In this document: positions 31,122-38,216 of the stretch, piece after piece | Numbering within the stretch: position 1 is the stretch's first letter | Layout of the letters: the number at the start of each line of letters is the position of its first letter | NCBI GenBank assembly: GCA_037447605.1 | Contig: CM074804.1 | Span: forward strand, 2,377,566-2,415,781 | Source: Zygnema circumcarinatum | Lineage: Eukaryota; Streptophyta; Zygnematophyceae; Zygnematales; Zygnemataceae | Direction: 5' to 3' | DNA length: 38,216 bases | Position numbers and translations under genes: made by a program | The notes under the pieces: generated by a model | Databases searched by the model: none | The model's input: the letters and a program-made list of their open reading frames with translations, nothing else | Told to the model about the DNA's origin: nothing

Positions 31122-31933
31122 TGTTAGTGTACATTAGTTAGTGGTACATAGTTAGTGAGTGCATGTGTTTGTTTGGGAGTCTAGAAGGGCTAGGCGGTAG
31201 AGCTAGGGTCGAACTAGTGTCAAGCTAGGAGTTCAGAGGTGTGCATAAAGACACCGGAGGCGCGAGTAACGAGAGGCCGTCGGAACAAGAGTCCGTACCG
31301 AATGTGAACGGCCGGCTGTGGCGACGGAGTTCGAAATGGCGCGGAGTGATGTGACGTGGCGCGGCGCGCAACTAAGGGCGCGTGACGTGGCGCGGCGCGC
31401 AACTAAAGGCGTGTGACGTGACAGGCGCGAAACGAAGGCGCGTGACGTGACAGACGTGCAGGCGCAGACGCGTGGCGAAATCAGCGCTGAGTGTGTGCTA
31501 GTGCGCTCTTAGTGTGTGCTAGTGCGGGGTTAGTAGTCGCCCATGGTTGTTGCTTTGGGCGAAGTATAAGTTCAGAGGGAGAACTTTGAGACTTAACCCT
31601 GAGTGTAGACTGCGAGAAGCAGTAGGTGTAGCTTGCCGGAATGTGGTGGAGCCTCACAGCTTGAGGGTGGTAGTCTTGTAGTGGAGTAGAGGTGCAGGGG
31701 AGGGGCTCTTGCTGCACGCTTGTACTTCAATCTGAATTTAAGAGTTTTAGGCCGTTGTGCTTTCTCTTAATTCATTTCTTTCTGTTCTGTCTTTCATTCT
31801 TTGCTTGGGGCTGTTTTAAGCTTTGTGAGTGAGATCTTGTGCTTCCGCAAAGGTGGCGTCTCCTAGTCCTAGGCGTGGAGAGATGTCCTCATCAGAGGCA
31901 TCCTCCAGCAGGACAGGGGGCACCGTTTCAACA
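31122..31933 (+). repeat. Copia LTR C (812 bp)
   Basis: Differs from LTR A by two substitutions seen by eye (31573, C for A; 31913, A for T). It ends exactly at TTTCAACA, followed by CCCCC and the resumed minisatellite. Confidence 0.95.
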
Positions 31934-32205
31934 CCCCCGGCTTCCCTCCCTCTCTCCAATCCCCCCAGCCTCCCTCCCACTCTCCCTCCCCCCGGCTTCC
32001 CTCCCTCTCTCCCTCCCCCCAGCCTCCCTCCCTCTCCCCCGGCTTCCCTCCCTCTCTCCAATCCCCCCAGCCTCCCTCCCGCTCTCCCTCCCCCCGGCTT
32101 CCCTCCCTCCCCCCAGCCTCCCTCCCTCTCTTCCTCCCGCCGGCTTCCCTTCCTCTCTCCCTCCCCCCAGCCTCCCTCCCTCTCTCCCTCCCCCGGCCCC
32201 TATTT
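31934..32205. repeat. C-rich minisatellite, right part
   Basis: Units alternate GGCTTCCCTCCCTCTCTCC and CCCCCCAGCCTCCCTCCC, forming a higher-order pair of about 45-55 bp. Same array type as 20741-20960. The plus-strand frames translate as repeats of PPSLPPPGFPPS. Confidence 0.85.
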
Positions 32206-33510
32206 CTCACGCCGCGCCGAAAACCTTGTATGCATTCAGCGGACTTTGCTGCACTCCGAAAATCCCCCACATATGGTGGATCCAAATAACTGTACGGTGA
32301 CAGATCCTCATCAACTGTGGATCCGTGGATCTACCATTGATTTCAATGATTTCCAGGTTAAAATCAGCGAATCCTTTTGGGTCTGGTCGCCCTGATGTTG
32401 ATCTTTCACATTCGTCGTTTTTCGCAAGGTGAAACTCCCGGAGATCGCGGAGCCTTCCTTATTTTGTGGAACTGCTTCGAGCCAAACCTCGCCGCTGTCA
32501 GCGCCCAATCGGCGTCCATGCAATTCCGTCGTTTCCGCGACTTTCGCTGTGCTGTTTTGTCGTATTTGTAAAATTTTGGCCGTGAATGCGGCTGACAATT
32601 TTTTGGACAAATCTTGCTGCTTGCAAAACGACAAACGTGAATTTCGCTGCCCGCCCTTTCGCGATTGCAGGGGGATCGCGACATAGACTTTGAGCATGTC
32701 CAATGAAAACTCGCCACATATGCACAAATGTTTGTCACAAAGCAAAACTGGAGTATTCGTGACTACAGTTCCCACAAGGAGACAGGTTCTGGAGCAGCCG
32801 AAGACGACAAGAGTGGTCTGTTTGGGGCCACAGAAAACGACATCCACTATTACCTCGTTAGGACAGGCAATCATCCAAATGCAATCACTTGCTGCCACAT
32901 GGCAATGCATACGTCAGCTCTACTACCCGTGCAATGGCTTTCCATTCTGGAGGACACTTTGTCGTTTGATGAAGCAGATTTGGAGTTTTCTACAAATATC
33001 CGACGTGGCAGCCGCACCGACAATCGCCGGGCGGGCCCCAAGCCCAAACTGGCCGTACATCTCGGCAGGCTCCAGGAAACTTCTCTAATCCTAGAACTGT
33101 ACAGCAACAGGTGCCCGTGACTCCACTACAAAACGACACAAAATACCGCCCGGACGGAAGCTGGCGTCGACAATAAATCCCCATACGCAAACGACAGCCG
33201 TGCCACGTGGCTGCATGCCAGTCGCAGCGCCGACTCGGCCAGCCGGGGGGGGTGCGCGTAGCGGCACCGCCCACTTTAGGATTTGCCAAATCTTCAAACG
33301 ATCTTCACGATCTTGTCTGCGGCGAACAGCGTGCCACCATGTGGCACCTGCCCGCGCCGGGCCACAAGCGACCCCATCTCGGATCGCGCCAGATCGCCGC
33401 CCGGCCGCCACGCGTCTCGCGGCGCCACTTGCCCCCGCGGCCAATGAGCGCCGGGGAGGGGGGCGGGTGTCCGCCCGTCCTTGCAAGCAAACGTGTACGG
33501 AAAGGTTGGC
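32206..33510. other. Region upstream of the pyrophosphatase-like gene
   Basis: Unique-looking sequence of ordinary composition. Open frames occur on both strands (the largest, 199 codons, is on the minus strand at 32311-32910), but none has a recognisable motif or consistent codon character. GC content rises sharply from about 33190, suggesting the approach to a promoter. Confidence 0.45.
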
Positions 33511-34060
33511 ACGTTCCACCCCTCCCTCTACCCCCCTCTCTCCCTCCCTCCCTTCCTCCTTCCCTCCCTCCCTCCCTTGAGTCCCTTCTACCGTACCCTG
33601 CTCCCCTCCTACCCTCCCCTCCCTTCCTCCCTCCCTTTTCTTCAACCCCTCCTCGCTCCCAACCTCCGCCCTCCCTTCTTCTCGCTCTCTATCTTCAACA
33701 TTCGGCGCTCCCTACCTCCATCTCTCCAACCTTCCTCCCTCCCTCCCTATCTCTCCCTCTCCCTTATTCTATCCCAAATATCCCCTCATTCTCACCGTCC
33801 TCCCTTCCTCACTTCATGCCTGTTCTCCCCTCTCACCCTCCAACCTTCCTCCTCCTTACTCCTTCGTTCCCATCTCCCTCCCTTCCTCCCCCTCGCTCCT
33901 GCCCTCTTTTTCTCGCCTTCTCTCGCCTCTACCATCCCTGCCATCCTCGCTTTCTCCCCACTCCCTCTCCCTCTCACCGTCTGTCGTTTCTCCCTCTGCA
34001 ATCATCTTTTTCTCTCTATCCCCCCCCCTAACTCCCCTCTAACTCCCCCCTTCGCACACA
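33511..34060 (+). promoter_or_regulatory. Long polypyrimidine tract before the pyrophosphatase-like gene
   Basis: More than 500 bp of CT-rich plus-strand sequence ends about 95 bp before the ATG at 34155. Overlapping frames are compositional. It parallels the CT-rich leader of the auxilin-like gene and may be promoter or 5' UTR. Confidence 0.45.
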
Positions 34061-34085
34061 CGTGCATTTTCCCAAAAACGAGGCG

Positions 34086-34100
34086 ATGCCAAGGAGGTGA
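34086..34100 (+). other. Possible upstream mini-ORF
   Basis: ATG followed by three codons and a TGA, 55 bp upstream of the main ATG at 34155. If the leader includes it, it could reduce main-frame translation. No direct support. Confidence 0.25.
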
Positions 34101-34154
34101 AAGCGCCGACTCGGAGACTGCCAGCCCGACACTTTCACAGCGGCGTCTCCTCCA

Positions 34155-36508
34155 ATGGAGGCCTGCCAGCGCATCCCCATCCGCACGGCCCCGGAGGCGC
34201 CAGGTGGCAACGCAAGAGGGCCCTGCTCTGGCTCCGGCGTTGTGTCCATTCCTCTCGGCACGCCCGGATCCCTCAACTTCCGTCTCCTGTTTTTGGACGA
34301 GCGCACACAACGCCACGTGTCGCCCTGGCACGACATCCAGCTGTACCGCCCGGAGGGTCATCTCTCCTTCGTCTGCAAGGCGCCAGCTGGCAGCTGGATA
34401 TGCCACGAGGTCAGTCAGGACGAGCCCTCCAATCCCATACGCCCTGTGAGGAGGGACGAGGTGAAGGACGATGACGTGGCAGTGATGAGCCGCTTCAGTT
34501 TACGGCGACGGGAGAAGCACCATAGAGACAGTTTCGATGGCATGGATGAGCCTAGTGCGAAGGAGAGAGCGGCCCCGTGTCTTCCGTTGTCGAACAGTTT
34601 CAGCCAAGAGGAACAGGACGAACGAAACATGGAACAGTGTTTACCGGCGCATTACCCGGACAACGTGCCATGGAACGTGGGGTTTCTTCCACAAACTTGT
34701 AATGGCACGGCGTGCATGGAACGGGGGGGGCGGGGGGGGGCTACGGTGGAGGTGGTGGAGGTCGGCGCGGAGCGGTTGCGGCGGGTGGGGGAGGTGTACT
34801 CGGTGAAGCCGCTTGGCGCGCTCCTGTCGGAGGAGGAGGGCGGCGCCGCCAGCTGGCTGGTTGTCGCTATCGCGGCGGACGACCCGGTGGTGAAGCTCAT
34901 GGGGGACGCGCATGAGGTGGAGGAGTACCTCCCGCGGATATGGGAGATGATTCGGGAGTGGGTTTGCAGCGACAGGAGGGCAGCAGGTCAGTTCTTGAGC
35001 TTGGAGAGGGCGTTTCTATGTGCAACAGTTCTGTTCCCGGCTGTACAACAATTGGCATTCTCTTTGCAGCTATATGAAGGACATTGGAGATGGGCTGTCT
35101 TTAATTTAGTCCCCATTTAACCTATATGGGAGAGGCTTTTGCTGCGTTTTCAGGATCATGAGTTTTCGGTGTACTCTTCTTGCATGGATCACTGTTCGCA
35201 GAAACCCTAAAGTGAACAAATTGGTTGAAGCAAGAATTCGTTTGTGTTAAGTTCTGGCTGGAGTCTTCACTTTCTGCTCTGAAATCTTATATACTTAGAA
35301 CCCTAAATCTCTCATATCTGTAGGCGCCGTGACCACTTTTTCGCTACTTCTTTTATCACTGGGTAAAGATACAGAGAAAACCACCTCTTTACATCTTTCA
35401 TTAGGACTTACGGGTCAATAAGCTATCTCTCCAGCATCTCATTTTCTCCAGCTAGTCTCAAGCCGATCAGCTTTTTTTTACGACGTGCTAGACGTCATCC
35501 TTATAGTTGAGTTACCCATGTTCACTTTGTGACCATCAACTGTTCAAGTCAATGATGGACAAGTTTCCACAATTCATACTTTGAATTCACCACTTTGCAT
35601 CGCCATCTACCTCGTTACCTCGTCTTGTCACGTCACTATTCGTCACGTCCCTTTCGTCACAGCTCTTTGTTGCTTTTTTTTTTTCACACATTATTTGGTC
35701 TGTTATTTGGGGCGCCTCTCTTTCAGGGATTTGGAAGCGAGGAGTTCGCGTAATTCGAAGGCCTGTTGACCTTGTACGGACACAAAGACACATCGGACAA
35801 TGCCACGTGGCCTGGCAGCACTCGTCCGCCCGAAGAGCAGCCCTTTCCGACGCCCACCTGTCAAGACCGGCTGGACTCCCCTTGACCATCCTTGACCTGC
35901 AGATGCTATGGAGGCAGTGTGTAGAGGACACGCCCTCCGAATTCAATGCAGACATACCGCTCGCGTGCCCCCCTTCGCAGTCTTCCGTCCTTTGGGATAA
36001 AAGGTGGTTCAAACAGGGGAGGGAAAAGTGTACTGCGATATTTCCTGATCGCGATGTGTATGACGACCTACCATCTCCAACTAAGCCCTCTATAGTGACG
36101 TGCGGAGTGACGGGGCAGTTTAGATTGAGGGCCCAACAGCTTCCCGGGGTGGCGGGGGATGATAAAGGCCTTCCAGATCTGCTTACTCCGCCTCCGGTAC
36201 ATGCCGACACTCAATGGCTTAGGTCACAATCGTGCCCGGAAAGGAGTTCGGAAATATTAGAAGCAACGCGGGTTCCTACCAAGCGTTCACATAGAAGGTC
36301 GTTAGAGATGGTATCGAGGCGCTCTATAGAGCTCGTTACGAGTCTGTGGCATACGGTTGGTCCTTCAGTAATGGGATCTGCTGGTAAGGGAGTGGATGGG
36401 AGCGCCCCTAGTTACAAGCTCTCAGGGACTTCAAGCTTGAACGGGAGAAGAAGCAGAATAACCAGGATAAGTGAGGTTTGCTATGAACGACCATTTGACC
36501 CCGTTTGA
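34155..36508 (+). CDS. Inorganic-pyrophosphatase-fold protein, probably catalytically inactive
   Basis: Two-exon model, 34155-34986 and 35727-36508, 537 residues. The donor CAG|GTCAGT and acceptor CTCTCTTTCAG agree in phase, and exon 2 has no ATG start of its own upstream of 35903. Plant family I pyrophosphatase landmarks are seen in order: FLDERTQRHVSPWHDI (47-61), PWNVGFLPQT (172-181), EVVEVG (199-204), VKPLGAL (217-223), VVAIAADDP (236-244), EVEEYLPRIWEMIREWV (254-270). The catalytic DNDPxD motif is replaced by GGATVE, the Lys before the first active-site Glu is lost, the Tyr of NYG is Val, and the DEGExDWK loop is EEEGGAASW. There is a charged insert of about 65 residues (100-165) and a C-terminal extension of some 230 residues with no recognised domain. 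Homology is clear; a non-enzymatic role is inferred. Exon 2 linkage is less certain than exon 1. Confidence 0.7.
34987..35726 (+). other. Predicted intron of the pyrophosphatase-like gene
   Basis: 740 bp, beginning GTCAGT and ending CTCTCTTTCAG. Without splicing, the first frame runs on to 35120 with an unrelated hydrophobic tail. With it, A277 joins to GIWKRGVRVIRRP in an open frame. Confidence 0.6.
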
Positions 36509-38216
36509 CTCAACTGCGGCGAGGCATTGTTTTTGAGTCGACCCGTGGATGACGAACAGGAGGAATCGATCGGCAGAAGTAGAATCAGATAAAAGAGGTT
36601 CTTGAGCATGTAGGGTCCGTTGCAGCAATCGCGGTTGTGTTCGCATGGAACGGCACAATGGCATGTGAATATTAGTTGTGATTGGACGCTATTTGTTCAG
36701 GACGTGTGCCAAACGAGTTGGCCACATAACCCCTTCATTTCGCCTTCTTGAGGTTGGCCAAAGGGTCCACACACCAATGTACGAATTGTGTATGTGAACA
36801 ACGACAATGATCGACAGTACAACGTTGAAGTGTGAACATGGGAAGAGAGCAGGACGCGAGTTTAGTCCTTTGACGATGCATGGAACATGAGATTGCATTT
36901 GCACATTTCAATCTGTGAAGCATTGTGTACTGTCCTGTGGCAAGAAATGGCTAAAACTGATCAAGAGGACACAGACAGATATCGAACAAAACTGGCTCTG
37001 AAGCCTTTTGATAGCCGGGCCCTTTGCGCGTGTAATCGTTGATGTTGAAAAATCATAACCTCACAAAATCATAAACCTTCATACACATCTGAAAATTTGA
37101 ACCAGCCCTGCAGGAACCGCGTCGTTGTGCTTCCATTCACTCGTACGGCCACAAATTACAGTAGGGCACGGCCGCGGATAAAGTACAGCGACGTTTCGCA
37201 ACGAGCCCAAGTCTAGCGACTGACTGCCGCGCTCGCTCGCTCGCTCGCGCCTGGCCTTTCCGCGCCGACTCGAACCCTCCCTGCCTCCCTCGACGCCAAG
37301 GGTTGGCGAGCGGGCGAGGCTTGCCGGCAGCCGCCCGTACACGAGGTCCGTGGCCCTCGTCACGTCACGGTCACTCGTTAACGGCCGGGCCCGGGACGAC
37401 GACGAGTAGCACTTGTGGAGGCGCACCGTTCGTCCCTTAAACAAAGGGGAAATTTCATTGAATTTCGTCCCTTTGTTCCTACCGCTTTAGAGAACAAAGA
37501 GATAATCGTCAAACGAGTCACGTAACCGGGCACGGCGAGAGGCGCATGCCCCCCACGACACAGAGGGAGGGCCCGTGGCCCGGGCCACCGATCCATGCCT
37601 AAAACCCTGTCTCGCACCATACCCCTCCGGCCCTCCCGACAGCGCGCCCCACACTCTCCCCATCCCTCCCTCCACCGCCCTCTATGTCAACCCCTCTATG
37701 TACCTCCCCTCCATCTCTCTCCGTTCTCTTTCCCCCTCTCGCCACTCCTCTCTTGCCTTCTCTCTTCCCCGAACTCTCTATGCTTTTTTTTCCCCTTGCG
37801 CTCTCTCTCTCTAGCCCTGTCTCTTTCGCTCCCCAACTCTGCTCTATTTCAACCTCTCTTCCTCTCCTCCCTTCTCTTCATCATCCTCTCTCTTTCCCTC
37901 TCCATCTTTCTCAAACCCTGACTCTCTCTCAATTGTAATGGTTGATGAGTTTTCTACATACTAACGGCTCTTCCAAACCTACATACACGCATGTATGGTG
38001 AGTAGGCCAACATCCAATATCTTGACAACCTTCCTTTCAAGACTTTGAGAAAAACCACTTGATTATGAAAGAAAAGAGTGAGAAGAGAGAGCGGGAGGGG
38101 GAGCGGGTCTCGTAAGACCAAAATTTTGCGGGCCAGGCAAGAGCAAGGGGAAAGGGGAGAGGGGAGGGGGTGGGAGGAAGGAGGGAGGAGGGAGGAGAGA
38201 GGAGGGAGGAGGGAGG
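36509..38216. other. 3' flank and simple-repeat-rich end of the window
   Basis: No supported gene. Contains a CGCT microsatellite (about 37229-37250), a GC-rich island-like stretch around 37190-37400, a pyrimidine-rich tract at 37620-37930, and a purine-rich GGGAGGA tract at 38079-38216 reaching the window edge. Open frames on either strand are short and compositional. Confidence 0.55.
38079..38216. repeat. GGGAGGA-type purine tract
   Basis: Almost pure purine, with repeated GGAGGGA units at the right edge of the window. Quadruplex-prone and probably continues beyond the window. Confidence 0.8.

Noticed and set aside
32311-32910. 199-codon minus-strand frame
   Set aside because: No recognisable motif, and overlapping frames of similar length exist on the plus strand. 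Not enough to call a gene.
33207-34449. Long proline/serine/leucine-rich plus-strand frames of 274 and 322 codons
   Set aside because: They translate the polypyrimidine tract in two frames at once; composition explains them.
35903-36508. Independent gene starting at the ATG at 35903
   Set aside because: The frame is open far upstream and phase-matched to the preceding gene's donor, so a downstream exon is the simpler reading. It remains an alternative.
36431-36923. Short minus-strand frames downstream of the pyrophosphatase-like gene
   Set aside because: Under 80 codons, with no motif and no neighbouring splice or start evidence.
1-38216. CRISPR array or bacterial operon signals
   Set aside because: Repeats are transposon ends or low-complexity DNA, and genes are intron-containing and eukaryotic. 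No tRNA or rRNA gene was recognised by eye.

Overview
The window reads as nuclear DNA from a green-plant-lineage (streptophyte) eukaryote. Genes have GT-AG introns. One gene is a plant-type auxilin-like J-protein and another a plant senescence-regulator (S40/DUF584) protein. Long terminal repeat (LTR) retrotransposons carry an initiator-Met-tRNA primer site. Long polypurine/polypyrimidine tracts and degraded transposons fill the space between genes. A charophyte alga such as Chara, or a bryophyte, fits this compact-gene, repeat-rich layout, but the species cannot be fixed from sequence alone.

Layout: (1) 1-2412, purine-rich repeats and a probable promoter/leader, then the single-exon S40 gene (2413-3063). 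(2) 3064-5455, intergenic, with a TATA-like site and a dense cluster of GTAC motifs upstream of (3) a nine-exon auxilin-like gene (5456-10946) ending in a J domain with an HPD motif. (4) 10947-14000, a nest of small non-autonomous elements: a 746-bp foldback element, a 277-bp element with 26-bp inverted ends and TA flanks, and a 474-bp element with 20-bp inverted ends, GTAG flanks and a GTAC-rich core. (5) About 13985-19416, two tandem LTR-like copies followed by a decayed Ty3/gypsy element (gag fragments, aspartic protease, no visible pol) cut by a 10-N assembly gap. (6) 19740-20960, pyrimidine-rich DNA ending in a C-rich minisatellite. (7) 20961-31933, a Ty1/copia array, LTR-internal-LTR-internal-LTR, with 812-bp LTRs and a CCCCC duplication only at the outer ends, inserted in that minisatellite, which resumes at 31934. 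(8) 34155-36508, a two-exon gene for an inorganic-pyrophosphatase-fold protein that has lost nearly all catalytic residues. (9) 36509-38216, flank with simple repeats.

The three host genes are all on the plus strand and are separate transcription units with no operon-like relation. The auxilin-like protein would uncoat clathrin vesicles with Hsc70, the S40 protein is a probable nuclear regulator, and the pyrophosphatase-like protein looks like a pseudoenzyme. The most unusual items are that pseudoenzyme, the copia array whose Gag frame begins inside the LTR and runs through the primer-binding site, the long foldback element, and the GTAC-rich promoter and transposon.
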